Of a DNA stretch of 64,000 nt, positions 1 to 44,500 are shown one piece after another; the stretch's first letter is position 1, and every line of letters begins with the position of its first letter. The stretch spans positions 52,027,537-52,091,536 of the forward strand of contig OU015525.1 of NCBI GenBank assembly GCA_907165065.1. The letters are read 5' to 3'. The translations under genes were made by a program, and so were the position numbers. This stretch comes from Caprimulgus europaeus. Its lineage: Eukaryota > Chordata > Aves > Caprimulgiformes > Caprimulgidae. The notes beneath the pieces are model-generated. The model saw nothing but the letters and a program-made list of their open reading frames with translations. It did not search any database and was not told the DNA's origin.

Positions 1-447
1 AGTAAATCCTTATGGTACAGCACAGTAGTGGCCCTATTTCACCAAAACAACAAATACGTTTAAAGTCTCAGCTTGGAGATGGGAGGAATATGCACTTCAT
101 TGAGACTTGATCAGCAGGTGCACTTGGCTGCTCCCAGATAACGGCAGAGAGCTTAGACTGTCAAGGTATCAGGCATACCTGAGGGCTGTGTCCTAACGTC
201 ACAAGACAGACCTGCACTCAAGCCAGCACCAACCCTCCTACAACATACCCTGCAGACTTGAGACAAGATGCAGAACAGCAGCTCTGCCAAATCTTTGTTT
301 ATGGGAGACTCTCAAGAACATCTTGTAACATGTTACTACATAAGCCAGTTTTGGCATTTATCCATTTTGCTATCTCGATTGTGAAAAAAGGAACATATTA
401 CTATGATTTTTCAGCAAAAACAGTGCATTTGAGAGCATGCCCTATGT

Positions 448-470
448 GTGTATATATATATATATATATT

Positions 471-506
<36 letters not shown>
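448..506. repeat. Compound microsatellite (TA)n then (GA)n
   Basis: An uninterrupted TA run is followed, after ttcatg, by about 14 GA units. It is probably polymorphic in length. Confidence 0.95.
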
Positions 507-511
<5 letters not shown>

Positions 512-570
512 CAATGAACATGAAGAAAACTGATGGAAAACAACTGCAGCTATGTCCAAATAAAGCTTAC

Positions 571-656
571 CTGTTGAGCGACGTCTTGATGCTCTTTTGC
601 TTTCCAGTGAACACTGCAGCACTGTAAGCCAAAATTCTTGCTCTTTCCTCTTCCAC
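571..656 (-). other. Exon-like block of an unrecognised minus-strand transcript
   Basis: On the minus strand, 86 bp between an acceptor (gttcttcag) and a strong donor (CAACAG followed by gtaagc). One frame reads VEEERARILAYSAAVFTGKQ and then KSIKTSLNR, which looks like protein, but all three frames are open in so short a stretch. I do not recognise the product. In mammals the neighbour on this side is EMILIN2, on the opposite strand, so this would not be EMILIN2 coding sequence. It could be an alternative downstream exon, a separate gene or chance. Confidence 0.3.
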
Positions 657-814
657 CTGAAGAACTGCAGTTTCTGGCTTCTCAGTCAAGCTGGTGTGTA
701 TATTTTAACTGTTTATCCAGTGTCAGGCACTGTTACATAGGCTTTTTTGCACATAGAAGTTCTGTGAACACATTTAATTGTTCATTCAGTGCCCCAGTTC
801 CTGGCAAATAGATT

Positions 815-1862
815 TCCACTGGAAGAAGGGACCTACAATGATCATCTAGCCCAACTGCCTGACCAGTTCAGGGCTGACCAAGTTGAAGTATTTAGGCAGT
901 TATTGAAGTATTTAGTTGAAGTTATTAAGGGCATTGTCCAAATGCTTCTTAAACACTGACAGGCTTGGGGCATTGACCGCCTCTCTAGGCCTGTTCCAGT
1001 GTTTGGCCACCCTCTTGGTAAAGAAATGCTTCCTAATGTCCCATCTAAACCTCACCCAGTGCAGCTATGAACCATTCCCACACATCCTAACAGTGAATAC
1101 CCAGGAGAGAAGAGCAGCACATCCCTCTTCACCTTCCCTCCTCAGGAAGCTGTAGACAGCAATGAAGTCGCCCCTCGGACTCCTTTTCTCCCAACTAGAC
1201 AAGCCCAAAGCCCTCAGCCGCTGCTCACAGAACATGCTTTCCAGCCCTTGCACCAGCTTTGTTGCCTTCCTCTGGATTTCACATGCTTCTTAAGTTGTGG
1301 GGCCCAGAACTGCACACAGCACTCCAGGTGAGGCTGCACCAAGGCTGAATTCAGCAGGATAAGCACCTCTCTTGACCAGCTGGTTTGCTGTGTTTGATGT
1401 ACCCCAGGATGCTGTTTGCGCTCCTGGCTGCCAGGACACACTGCTGCCTCACACTGAGCCTGTTGCTGACCAGCACCCCCAGATCCCTTTCTGCAGGGCA
1501 GCTCTCCAGCCACTCCTCTCCCAATCTGTATTTCTGTCTGGTGTTACTCCATCACAGGTGCAGAATCCAGCATTTGGACTTGACAAATTTCATCCCATTA
1601 ATCATTACCCAATGCCCCAATATGTCCAGATCCCTCTGCAAGGCCTCTTGTCCCTCAGGAGAGTCAACTGCACCTCCCAGTTTGGTATCATCAGCAAACC
1701 TGATAATGATGCATTCAACTCCTGCATCCAGCTCAGTGATAAAAATACTGAACAGAACTGGCCCTGGGAGTGAGGCCCAAGGAACACTGCTGGTGACTGA
1801 TCACCAGCCAGATGTAGCCCCATTCACTAAAACCCTTTAAGCCCTGCCCTTCAGCTAGTTCT
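815..1862 (-). mobile_element. CR1 LINE fragment, 5'-truncated
   Basis: On the minus strand this contains the C-terminal part of the CR1 reverse transcriptase ORF ([15 protein letters not shown], then [16 protein letters not shown]-like text) and runs into a CR1 3' end at its left edge (the reverse of AGATGATC ... GTAGGTCCC). Several frame breaks are present. About 1 kb, the longest CR1 copy in the window. A short internal duplication of tgaagtattta lies at about 884-920. Confidence 0.88.
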
Positions 1863-4006
1863 AGGCTGAACAGTTCAAGCTATGCTGCTTATTCTCACCA
1901 AACATATACATATGAAGTATCATCAGAAGTGGGGAACATAAAATTAGAGAACAACAAAGTAGGAAGAACAAAAAGGAGAGGGCAGGGCAAAACTGGAACA
2001 AAAGAAATGACTAGGAAGAAAACATGAGGTGCACCAGCTCTCAGTGCTGGGGTAAGACCAGCAGCCACACAGTCCTTATAGCAAAATTCAGATTAATTCA
2101 GACTCAAGATGAATGTTTAGTCAAAACTTTACCTCTCTGGCACATTTTCTTACAAGTAAAAGCTTTTGTAGCACTCCCGAGGAGGTGGCTTAGCATTGCT
2201 TGTAATTATGCCACTGCACAGTTAATTGTGCCCCATTCGAAGCATGACACATGAAAGCCATTAGCACAAGTCCTCACTCTCATGCAGCTCAACATCTGTT
2301 TTTCCCCCTTGAGCCACGCTGCTGCCACGGCTCTTTGGCTGGGGTCCCACCACACACCAGCCTGGGGCCTCAGGCCGGGCTGGCAGCCACTTCAGCCATC
2401 AAGAAAAACTCCCAGGGTTACGGCACTGGAGTCTCTGCTATTCTTTGCTACAGCCCCCCTGCATGATTTGGGGGTGGGTCTTGGGCATCTGGTATGGGGC
2501 AGAAACACTGTGGTTTTGATTAATTTGCCTAAGGCAAGGGGAGAGGAGGAAAAGCAGTGGGTATCATCATGCTTAGAAAACACAGTGCACAGAAGTGGCT
2601 GCCCCTGCCAGAGAGAAGACCCTGACAAGCCCTTGCTGTGCCCAACAGTGAAACCTCAGGGAGGTCTGAACCATCCTCCCCTGCCTCCCGTGCAGCATGC
2701 AGGAAATCTGCCCAAAAAGCCCTTCTGAGCAGCCAGCTGCACCACAGCTCAGCCCACCACTGATCCAAGAGCTCGGCCGACAGCTTTAACAAGGGGGAGC
2801 GCACACGTATGTCCCAGCCAAAATGGTGCAGGGCTGCACACGTGGCCTCCTGGGGCCCTCCGCGTACAAACTGCGTGCTGTAACTAGAAACGTGGCCCCC
2901 CCCCACACACACAGGAAAGTACCTGTTCTTGGAAACTGTGGTTCTGTTCTTTACACATTCGAGTCAGAAAAATCCATCCACCGAGAACAAGGTTACTCCA
3001 TTAGGAGTCCACTAGGATAAGATGGACACGGGAGAAATGCCAGCTCAGAAATGTTTTCACAACCAATTGGCATATGCAGGACGTGCCACCACTGGCACAG
3101 TCGCTCACTGCACACGACAAGTACCGAGAGCTGGGTGAGAAAGACGGGCAGCGAGGAGCACTGTGAGGAGTGAAGTGCCCTAGGTGTGATGAGGAGGCTG
3201 CAGCGCACGAGCAGAATCCCAGGGGAAACGCGACAGACCTGGAGAGCCTGCTGCTGCGGCAGGGGAGGGCAGAACTCCAGCAGTAAGCTCTGCGTCTGGG
3301 CACACGGAGAGCGAGCGGGTGCTGGGGGCAGCAACACAAATGGCACAGACCACAGAAGGATCTGAAGGCACAACATCATTTGTGCTTTCATGCAGATCTA
3401 CCGTACTTTTATGTGTGACAAACAGCTGGATTTTGTAAGGCAGGCTGCTAGTTAGTTGCATTTACCAAAACCAGCAAGAGACCAGGAAGAGTAAGTGCCT
3501 ACTTAAAGGGGCTTGAGGCCCCTTTTTCATGATGGTCTCACAACAACTGCCTCAAGCAATTTAACAGCTGTCGTGGAAGACAATACTCTCTGCCTTGAAA
3601 GGAAAATGTAAACTTCCATGGAATTAGGATAAAGCTCCAAATTAGGGCAGATTTACAAGAGCTCAAACTTACAAGATTTTCTTCAAGGCAGCCTGTGTAT
3701 TCCCGATACATTCATCTGTTACTTGATATTCCATATTATTAATGTACATTTGCTTTCCATTATAGTATAACCCAACATTAATACTGACACACAACCTAAG
3801 TTTGATGACAGCAATTATTTATCAGTGGTATAAATACTCTGAAAAAAGTAAACCGAGTGTGGGAGAAAGCAAATGTATCATAGTCCTTAGAAGAACAACT
3901 TGAATTCTGTGTAAAATATGAATACAATAACTCCACATTTTCTAAATTAGCAATAAAAGAATAGAATTCTCAAGTACAAAGTGAAGAAAAATTTAGTTTA
4001 AGTTTG

Positions 4007-4012
4007 TTTATT
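4007..4012 (-). terminator. LPIN2: Distal AATAAA polyadenylation signal candidate
   Basis: A minus-strand AATAAA (TTTATT on the plus strand), the most distal of three in the presumed 3' UTR, followed by an A- and T-rich tract in transcript sense. Its use is not proven by sequence alone. Confidence 0.35.
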
Positions 4013-7000
4013 GTGATAACATTGTTCTGAACATCAATAAACATTGCACCAAAGTGTGGGTTACTGTACCCAAGATAGTCCAGTCTTAACAAAAGCCACT
4101 GTATTGGTATGATCACAGATGTGACAATTTTAGACACACTACCTTATTAGTAATTGGGTTGCTTAACAATCAAGTATTCCACATCTTCAAGAAAAAAAAA
4201 TGAAACAAATTATTGAAGAGAGTTTTCCCACCCTCAAAATAAACCAGCATTTTGACTTTCATCTGGAAGAAATTAACACTGTAAAAAAATCCAAAACAAT
4301 TCCATTCTGTTCAGCATGTTTTAACTTTGGAAACGAAAACTTCTTCAGGCAAAAGTGACACTTTAAAGGCATCTCAAATTCACTATGTATTTTTGATGTT
4401 TCATTATGAATTTGCATTACAGTCATTTAAACAGTTCTCATTCATATGACAGCATTTTCTAGAAGACTTGTAGGAAATATTAACATGAAATCTTGTCTCT
4501 TTTGTAAGCGGATTCAGAGTTTGCTTCAGACATTCCATAATGGAGTTGACACGAGTGTTAAAACTTTTCCAGTTGAAAAAAAAAAAAAAAGTTTTAGAAG
4601 GAGTATACCGATGACAGGAAGCTACAGATACATGAGCCAAGGTCGCACATGCAATTGTATACTGCCAGGGATGACAGCCCAGCCTCCTCAAGTACAAACA
4701 TGCCTGGTACAGTTTAAAAAAAAAAAGAAAACAAAAATCCAGAAATGTGTACCACTTAAATTACTGATCTTTAAATCATCATAGAAACGGGTGATGTCCA
4801 AGTCACTAACAAGTTTGGAATTGCAATGTTCCTTATTTATTCCCAGACAGGTATCGTTGACTCAGCCTTTGATATGACTCCAATGCTAAGAGGATCTGCA
4901 TCTTCAACAACACAGTCTTAACAGGGGTGTGCGTGTGCCTACAGACGTACACACTTAGAAATTCCTCTTTCATAGAAAGAATGATTTCAGCTTGCGCTAA
5001 CTTGAAATAAGCACAGCGCAACTTGTTCTCAAACATCAGTTTCAAGACCACTTCTCTCGAAAGGTAACAAAGGACAGGCTAATGCATAATTCTTATTTAC
5101 CCCACTTCATATTAATATTGCAGCACAAGCCTACAGTTTGATAGTAATGAGATGTCTTTTCTAGAGTCAGTAAAGTGCCCAGCAGTCCAAATTACATAGG
5201 TATGCAATGACAGGTACGGTGCCCTCATATTCCGTCCCTCAACAGGGTTAACAAACAATCTGAAATGCTACAAGTACAAGCCAGATTTAGATAAACAAAC
5301 CCAAATGCCTGCGCTACTCGTATCAGAAGTACTCATGAACACACTCTTACACTTTGTCAAAAAACAAATACCAAAACTGCAGCTGTCACAGAGCAAAAAA
5401 GCAAAATCTTTAACTAAGCAACTTTTTGGACATCCCTATAATGCAAAAGAACAGGTTAGCAGAATTAGGAGCTTTCTACAACCACACAACTCCCATATTC
5501 ATACCAGCTTAAATGATATGCATTTGGCGATACACCAGATCCTACTTGGCACACTGCTCATTTACTCAAGTCCCCACCTTGAAATCCACAGCTTATCTTT
5601 AAGTCAATCTGAAAAGATTAATGGAACTAAAGTGAAAAGAAAAAACTAACCAAGTAAAAAAGTAAACCAAGGAAGATAGAGACAAACCTTGGTAACAATC
5701 TGTCCCACTGGGAAAACCATCCCAGTTTCACGAAGTGCTTTTATTTTTAGAAAACCTGTGTAACAGCAGGGCCACCAAGAATAAGTTAAACATGGTAAAG
5801 AAAATTTCGACATCCACAAAGGATGTTTTAGGAGAGGCAGCTTCACTTCCTTTATGTAAAATATAATCTTTAGATAGAATATTTCATTTTGTAATTAAAA
5901 TACTTTCTTATGTTGGATTCTTATTTATGTTGAAGTATTTAAGTGACTTAAAAGCTCAAATTCCACTGATATTCAAAGCACTTGGTGATCAGTTTCTAAC
6001 AAAATCTATGGAATAAAAGGTAAGAAAATAAAAAAGAATGGAATGACGTTTGTAAGCTTCTGACAGTAAAAGAGCAAAGTATCCTTTGAGTTGAATCCTG
6101 TGAAATCCACGTAACACTGAGTAGATTGGTGACAGGACCAAGAATTTGCTGAAACAGTCACAGAAAGTATTGTTCTCACTGTACAGGAACAGGGGTGCCT
6201 TGAAGTTCACTTACATGCACAGCACACCGTGACAGATAGGTATGTTTTCTTTCCCACTCTCATACTACTGCTTTGAAAGAGAGGTTCCATGTTGATTTGG
6301 CTTGCCCCCACTCTTTATTTGATGTTTTATAAACACAGCAACACACTAGAGTTTTGTAAGGGGGGCGGGGGAAGTAATTTCATTTATATAGTGATCTAAA
6401 AATTAGCCAGCCAAGCAGTTCACCAATGGTCTAGCACTAGCTGGTGTTAGATCAGAACTGTGGGTTAAGGCTATGCAGCCTCATAAAGCAACGAAAATAT
6501 TCCCGGGGGTGGGGGAGCATAATCCTCTGCATGTACCTTTTGCAGGCAGTGAAACAAAAACAATTCCTTTCCTACCTTCAGCCCAAGTAAGCTGAAGCAG
6601 CAGGGCCTGCCCAAGATGTTCCTGAGAAGAGCAGCCCTGGTGCAGGCACCACAGAGGCAGCCATACAAATACCTTCTAAAGGTCTCTCACATTTCCCTGC
6701 TCCCACTGGGAGCTGTGGACGGGGCAGAACTCACCTCAGAGCCTGGCGGAAATTCTGGATGTTGCCCCTGGAAGGATCTTTAATGTATGGCCCCAGGAAC
6801 TTGCTGAAGGAGTGACAGAAAAGACTCTGTGCCCAGAAAGCCCAGGACAGATGTTTAAATGGCTGATGTTTAAGTGACTGTGGTCCTTAAGCCCTCTGGG
6901 CTGGTGGAATGATACACTCTCACCACAGATTTGTCTGAAGGAGGTTAAATGCACTAACTCAACTTAAAAAGCAGAACTACCTTTGCCTTCAAGTATTTTT

Positions 7001-7127
7001 GGAGAGAGAAATACTTGCTGCTTTTACAGCTGATAAACACTAGACTTGGAATGCAATTTGTTCACAGGCCCTGATCTGAACCTGAGGAATGACCAGCATG
7101 ATGTTTATGAATAACCCAAAACTTAAA

Positions 7128-7169
7128 TTAAAAAAAAAAAAAAAGAAAAAAAAAAGGAAAAAAAAAAAT
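7128..7169. repeat. A-rich simple repeat
   Basis: Runs of A broken by single G bases within the presumed LPIN2 3' UTR (a U-rich tract in the transcript). Confidence 0.9.
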
Positions 7170-8268
7170 CTTCTGCTCTGCAGCATTTAACCATTTTCAT
7201 ACCTGGAACCTCACTATTGAGCTGCATTTCGTTCCAGCTACTGAAAATCTGCAATACAGAATTCTGGAAAGACCTGCTGTAGACAATTAAAAAATTAAAT
7301 ACATATTTTTTTTAAGTATTACAATTCCCTGAATGTAATCTGTACATATGTTTTACTGGCCTACATAGCATACACGCACATATGCATCATCTCTGTGTTG
7401 AAGAAGGAAATAAAAGTGCCAGCTCCCCAACTCTTACAGAAATGTTCAAGATTTTTCTTGATGGAAATTTAAAATGACATAGCGCAGCCTGAAAACAACA
7501 ACAACCATACAAGTATCTGAAGACAACTTTCATTGTAACAAGCTCATGAAATTGTTTAAGCACTGCATGTAAAAAAATAATAAGCAGAGTTAGTTTGAGC
7601 GTGAATTGTACAAGCACAGTCTTGTACATGTGACAGAAGGATTATTTACATTTAAAGAGGAATTTTATGTCTTCAGAGTCTGTCAGGCGAGTAACAGCTA
7701 CACATGTTCTATATTTCAGATGAGAAAGGGCGCACTGGTCTTAGGTTCTGGCTCCTTTCACAAATGGCCTAATTGCCCATCTGAACATTAGACCACATTT
7801 CTTATTGATAGGTCTGACATTCTATTTGGCAGTTTCCATACACTTTTTGGCTTCATTTTAGAAAATATACTATTAAGACTAATTAAAAAAAAAAAAAAAA
7901 AAAAATCTATGTTTACAATAAGGTCGGTATTGATGAAAATGCAAAGACACACTTTACCTCAGCATTTAGTTGCCCTGAAGCACTTGGGTACCATGACCAC
8001 CCATGACAGGCCAATCTCAAGTGCCTTAGAACAGATAAAGACAAGCAATAAAGAAAGAAAGAAACAAACAAAAAACAACCCCCCCACAAAAAAATAGACA
8101 GTAGCTTTGCATTTTCTTTGTTTTAAACCAACATAGTTAAAGTGATTTCTTTAGTAAGACTTACGGTACCAGTATATAAATTAGCATCTTTGTTAAGAAA
8201 GTTCTTCACATTTAAACTGAACTTGAGTAGCAGAATATGGAATTCCATCTCTAGGTGAGAAGTATTTT

Positions 8269-38570
<30,302 letters not shown>

Positions 38571-41500
38571 CTAAGGGAGAGAAAGGGAAAAAAAAAAAAA
38601 AATTAAAAACTTAGAGTTTTTTAAAATCCATTTTTAAAAAACCTCTAAATAGATGTGCAGTGTCATTTATCAATTACTCCGATTATTGTAACAAGCTTTA
38701 CACAAACATCTTCATGAATTTTGAGCCAATTCTTGTATTACTAACAGTCTGTAGAGATATAAAACCTTTTCTTAACAGTTTATCACCTGAACCTATGATT
38801 ATTCAAATATTTTAAAGTAAATTTTGAAGCATGTAATTTTTAAACCCCAAAGCCTAGATTCAAGTGCTGCTTAAATTCTCAGATAAGCTAAAAAGCCAAA
38901 TCATTCTCTGAAGACAGCCTATCTAATACAACTGATCTTCTGACTGAAAATGAAGATAACTGTACATAAGGACGGAAAAAAAAAATCTAAAAGTCAGGAA
39001 AAGTTACACAGAGTTCACTACATGTAACTCTTCCTTTACTGCTCTATGTTTTTAAAATGGCTTAGCCACTTTAAAGAAATTATTAAAAGATCTAATGGGA
39101 AATAGAGGGGTTTGAGAATGAGTGTGCATAAAACAAATATGGAAGAAATCCAGTTTTCTTCCTATATAAGGAAAGCACACCACCACTGAATTAATTTGCT
39201 ATGAAACAAGTACTAAAACATCTCACAACATAAAAATCACGAGCTTGTAAAAATCTTTCTTGAAAAGCGCTGCTATCAACCTTCAGAAGTCAAAACTGAG
39301 ATGAAGAAGACTTTCACCTGTGGTAGGTGGTGCCAGATATTCAAAGTCACCAAGACTCTGCTATTAATTCTTGATCAAATAAAACTACAATAAGTATCAC
39401 CTACAGTTACAATGTACACTTCTCTGAACAGCTTAATGAAGCTTGTAGGTATCTATACTTAAAAAAGCTGCTGAAGTAAGGTTTGCCCTGAGAAAAGGCA
39501 GTGAACCTAGAAACACGACCTTGTTCTCAACACACTTCTTGTCCATGAGAAGCAGATGACTTGCTAGCTAATGACCATTATTTCCACAGAAATTACACCT
39601 AAAGAATAAACACTAAATTCCACATACTACATTTTCATATGTGAAAAGTAGGTCTTAACCAAGTTTACAAACTCATGCAATATATTATTGTAAGCGTAAA
39701 ACGTTATCTTACCCACTAACTACCCTCCACAAGCTGCATAAAGTTTCAGTCAAGAGAAAACAAATTTTTGACAGTTTTTTGTGCTTGTTCGTACTCCTGG
39801 AAACTGAAAAATAACAATGTGTAGTCTAGGTGAAGAAATCTGACTAGATGTGAGTGGGGAGATCAGGATAGAATACAAGGAAAGAAAGATGCACACAGTA
39901 AGATTATGCTATAGTCAAACAAATAAATGAAGAACATGTAGAATCACTTATCAAACATTCTGTCTAATCCATTAAAAACATGTACGTGAATGAATGAATT
40001 CTGAATGACTGCAAGTCTTTCAGACTAAGAATACAATATGAACTATGACAGCCAATAAGAAATGAAGTACAAATATTTCTCAGAACATCTGAGCTTTAAT
40101 AAAAAGAGGAGGGAAGACTGGAAGGTGTTTCCTTCCAGTGAAGGTGTTCTACTGGAAACTTAAATGCAACCCTTCCTCATTCTGCTGTGTCCTGCCTCCT
40201 ATCCAAAAGATTGCTACAAGCTCACGTCAAATATATCCAAGCAACTGAACGCCTCTAAAGTGAAGAGTATTATTTGGGAGAACAAAGAGCTGCTGCAAAC
40301 AAGCAAAACACACAAAACAATGCATAATAGAGCCTAAACTGTAAAAATTCTATTTTGAGATAATATTTCTACAAATGTAATCTACAGTGAATTTCTTTTT
40401 CTACTTGCTAATCTATTTTTATTAGCCTCTGAACAAGTTTAGGATTTTTCTTAATGCCTCCAAACAAAGCTGTACTGCACTTCAAGAGTTCTTCCTCCTG
40501 ATACTGCTTTCATTACATAGGGAATTTATAATTTATTTCTGTTCTGAGCCTTCAAAGTCTTCACTACAGTAATACGGGGTATATTACATTAATTCAAAAT
40601 CAAGCTACTTTTGTAGAATCTAACAGTACTGATATAATTGTAAACACGCAGGAAATCTAAAACTACAGTCACAGACCTAGAGCAGCCACCGAAGTATTTT
40701 TCTCCATCTCAGGCTTCTCAAGCCTAACATATATTACCTAATTGTCTTTAGATTTTTGAAAAAGAATTCTTTCCTCTCCACAAGACTTAAAAAAAAAAAA
40801 AAAGGTTTTTCCAATACACACTTAAAACTGTTTTGGAATTATCCACAGAATTACTGTGCTAGGTAACATGCTCGAGAATTTTCTCCTGTAGTTTTTGTAC
40901 AATATACTTGATGAAGACAAAAAGAAGACTGTCATTGAGTGACTAATGAGATTAGCAGAATGGACTCCCTATCAACATTAGTGATTAATAAAATTCAGTT
41001 TCATCTTTAAGTAGTTTCATGTACAACTATAAAATTGTCTGCTTTCTAATGAAATAATAGCTCACTTGCTAAAAGGTTAAGTCTCACTTCAATCCTTCCT
41101 CATTTGACCCTCTTAATAAGCTGATGTTAGCTTGCTGACACAGCTGGCAGAAGTCTACCAATTTTGTTGTTGTTGTTTGTTTCAGTGGGTTAGTAAATTA
41201 GATTAGCTCACAAAGAAGAGCATGACAAACACCAAAGAGTCACAATGCACACAGCAGCACCAGAGAGCAAGAAAAAAAAAAAAGGCTGGGGTAGGGAACT
41301 GAACATCTTCCTTTTGACAAGCAAGGTATCTGCTGCAAATCATGGCACTGTAACCCAAGACAGAAAGGTAGCACTGCTTAACTGTTTAAGCAATTAGTCT
41401 TCCCCTACAATGACAGTCAATTTTTATTCTCAGTCTTAGGAAAAATTCTCTAACATACAGTCATTTATCTTTCATGGCTATACCTTGGCCACTCCCAAGA

Positions 41501-44500
41501 GGAGTCTACAGCATTGGCTTACAACAAAATGTTGATTTCATGTCACCAAGGAGACTGAATTTGTTAAAAGAAATGTTTGGTGCAATCAGGAATAGAAGTC
41601 TTTAATAAAGTCTTTGTTCCATATATTTCATTTCGATGAATAGGACTTGAGAAGTGGACATTAGCAAGGAATTATCATTTAAGTAGCGACAGTTAAGATC
41701 AGAATTTCAGAGCAACTGCTGAAAACCAAGTTCAGTTGATAAATAATCTTTTTTTGCTCACATACATGCTAACTGACCATGTCTAGCCACAGAAAACCAC
41801 TAAAAAAACCACAAGACTGAAGCATTCACTTATGTTACATGTATTCTTGCTTTCCGGTAGCAAAAGTTATCTCTTATAGATCTGTTGCATATCTGTAGCT
41901 CACAGCATACAGCCACTTTTACAGTCATACACAGAATAACCTCTTATGTGTGAAAACTGTGAACTTTTGAACCTACTGAGTATTAAAAACAATGTTTATA
42001 AGGAAAGAAGCTTTTTATGATCCAAGCCTTAATGCAAACATTGCTTTGTATATTTTAAGTAAACAAAACTGTAGATCAGAAACTAATTTATATATTGCTT
42101 ATCAGGTTGTAGTTCAACTTTTAACATAATGGTTCACTTTATAAGATAAACAGGTTATTTAAGAAGTGTCTAACCTTAGCAAGCAACTGATCAAATAGAA
42201 ATAAAGTGTCACTAAATACCTAAGAAACATGAGATGTTTATACTATCTTAAATGATAAATAAACTCTAGCTAGGAGACTTTAAAATTTTGGGTTTTTTTT
42301 TTTTGCTTTAAGTTTTATTGTGTATTTTTGTAAAACTTGTGGCAAGCAGTGCTGAATCTGATTATAGAGAGGAACAGTATAAAGTGTTATGGTGTTAATT
42401 CCTGCAAATGCAATAGAAATAGCCTGATCACAGAATAACCAGTAAGACAAAGTATTTCCTCAATAACATTCTTTATTTCATGCTTAGTAAACATTTAGTT
42501 CACAAAAATGCTGTTTAGCTTTTAAGTTTTATTTATTTTGATATGCAGAGTATATACATTACCTGATGCAGTCAAATTTCAGAAATCTGCATAAAATCTA
42601 AGTTAATGTAGCTCACTACCACTTATTCTTCTAGGATAGCAAATCACAAGGCTATCCATACCTAAGGCCTCAAAGCAGAAAAACACTTTTTGCAACTTCT
42701 GAAGCTCCAGAGAGATTGATTTTTGAATGTTTAAGCAACACTACCTAGTTTTCAAAAATTCTTATAGCTGAATATATTACTACTACTAAGCTAAGTGCAA
42801 CTGTAATTGGAATGGGGAGAAGGATGTCTCTGTCCTCTATCATAAAAAAAGATTTTTTTCTGGCAAGAAGCCATTACACTGCAAAAGCCAGAAACTGAAA
42901 CTGCCATTTTTTTTTCCCCCTTTTTTTTCTGAGAGAGAGCTAGCATAAAAGTAAATACAAAACAAGAAAGAAAATACCTGCTTTAGATGTTAAAGAACTA
43001 AAAATAAAATTCTGTGTCTCCATCTATAAAATACTTAACCAAACTAATATTAACCCTGCATATGTTGGTTGACTTCCTCATGTTAGAGCAATGAGGAACA
43101 GAATGGCTTTCAGAAGCAATGATTAAACAGTACGACAGCTCAGATTAAGTATCTAACACGCTCTACATGACAGGTAGCCAAATTTTCAAAACTCATCACT
43201 TACATCAGCGTAACTTGAGTGGGAGGTTTTGTGAATAGGAATTGCATCTATATCGCATTAACAAAGATGTTATTTTGGCTGCTGCAAAACCAACATGTTT
43301 TCTTGAACAAATTTTTTAATGTTATTCAGTAATATCCATATACAAGTGCAACGTATAACCAAAAGGCTGTCCACAAATTTGTGTTTTCTGCACATTTGGA
43401 GTAGTGCTTTAGTAAAAGCTGCATTTTTGTGTTCTTAAAGCCAACATCTTTTATACAGGTGCACCCATATGAACATGAACAAAACAAACGACCAATTCAA
43501 CAACAGAAAGAGTGTATTTAAGAGGCAGGAGCTCTCCTTAACAAGACAAAATCTTTAGCAAGTGTTTCACTAGTTTCTATTTTGTACCCTGAAAAGACTG
43601 AGGGGTGGGAGGGGAAATGACCATGTGAAACAGGACCACTGTAGCATCAGGTCTACTCATTAAAAACATTTTTGCTCCTAAGTCAAGATTTTATTTGGGA
43701 TTTGGGATTGCTCCTGGTACTGCACTGAGCACTTACGGAACAAAAATGGGAAACAAAGTAATTCTGTTGAATGCCTAAAGTCTTACACATCCTATTAAAT
43801 ACAGACAGTCATTTTTTATATATTTTAACTACACTATAGGAAATTACATACCCATAATTGGCAATAAATCTATCAAACTCACCAAGATACCAGAAGGAAC
43901 CCTTTCATGAGCAGCAACAAAGCTTCTATTAAAGTAATCTTCAAAACCATCCTTTCTCGAGAAATGCATCTCAGAAAACAAGAAACTAACTTTCCACAGT
44001 ACAGGTAAATGCAAAGCTTACAGCCATAATAGATTGTTGTATCAGCATTTCTTCTCTTTCCATAGAAGTAGAAGAATTATGTTAATCTTGCAGTCTCTCA
44101 GAGAGAAATGTTTGGTATAGTTTCCCACACAGTATTATGATGAAAAAGGAAGTGCTTCCTTAAGAAAGCTCACATAGAAACTCCCTCACCAATAAGCTTT
44201 GCTTGAAATGTCACAGCCCCCTTGCGCTCTTCGAGATAAGTAATAACATGGGCAGACTTTGCCATATGTTTGCACTGATAGGTAATGATCTTGTTTTACA
44301 TCAGGTCACGTGACTTTAGCTGAAGCTCTCACTAAAAGAAACAGGGATTTAGTTAATGATTCTTAAGCAAAGTCTACATTAGCTCACTTGGAGACTTTTC
44401 ACCCACTGTTGCAACCCTACCACCAGTAGTAGCATTCAAAGTCCTAGTTCAGCCTGCTGCACACCTAACTCAAGAATCCCTGCTGCCACTCTGCCGGTCA

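Larger units (their letters stand above)
1..3989. other. Left flank, intergenic
   Basis: Apart from the microsatellite, the exon-like block and the CR1, I see no supported gene. The stretch at about 2240-3400 is richer in GC and gives several overlapping open frames on both strands, none resembling a known protein. EMILIN2, the expected neighbour of LPIN2 in other vertebrates, is not visible as coding sequence here; part of its 3' UTR could lie here unrecognised. Confidence 0.6.
3990..8268 (-). other. LPIN2: LPIN2 3' untranslated region (probable extent)
   Basis: AT-rich DNA directly downstream of the LPIN2 stop with no coding signal on either strand. On the minus strand there are AATAAA signals at 6314-6319, 4836-4841 and 4007-4012. 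The last would put a poly(A) site near 3990 and give a UTR of about 4.3 kb; human LPIN2 also has a 3' UTR of several kb. A minus-strand TGTAAATA (Pumilio-type) lies at 7643-7650. The end point is inference; shorter forms using the first two signals are equally possible. Confidence 0.5.

Noticed and set aside
1372-1840. Overlapping plus-strand open frames of 133 and 151 codons
   Set aside because: They are antisense readings of a CR1 LINE whose real ORF2 remnants are on the minus strand.
2993-3461. Overlapping minus-strand open frames of 93 to 132 codons
   Set aside because: Three frames are open together in a GC-richer stretch; the translations are Leu/Ser/Pro/Cys-rich without any recognisable domain.
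4404-6210. Several open frames of 65 to 114 codons in the presumed LPIN2 3' UTR
   Set aside because: They occur on both strands, show no family resemblance, and lie in untranslated sequence directly following the LPIN2 stop.
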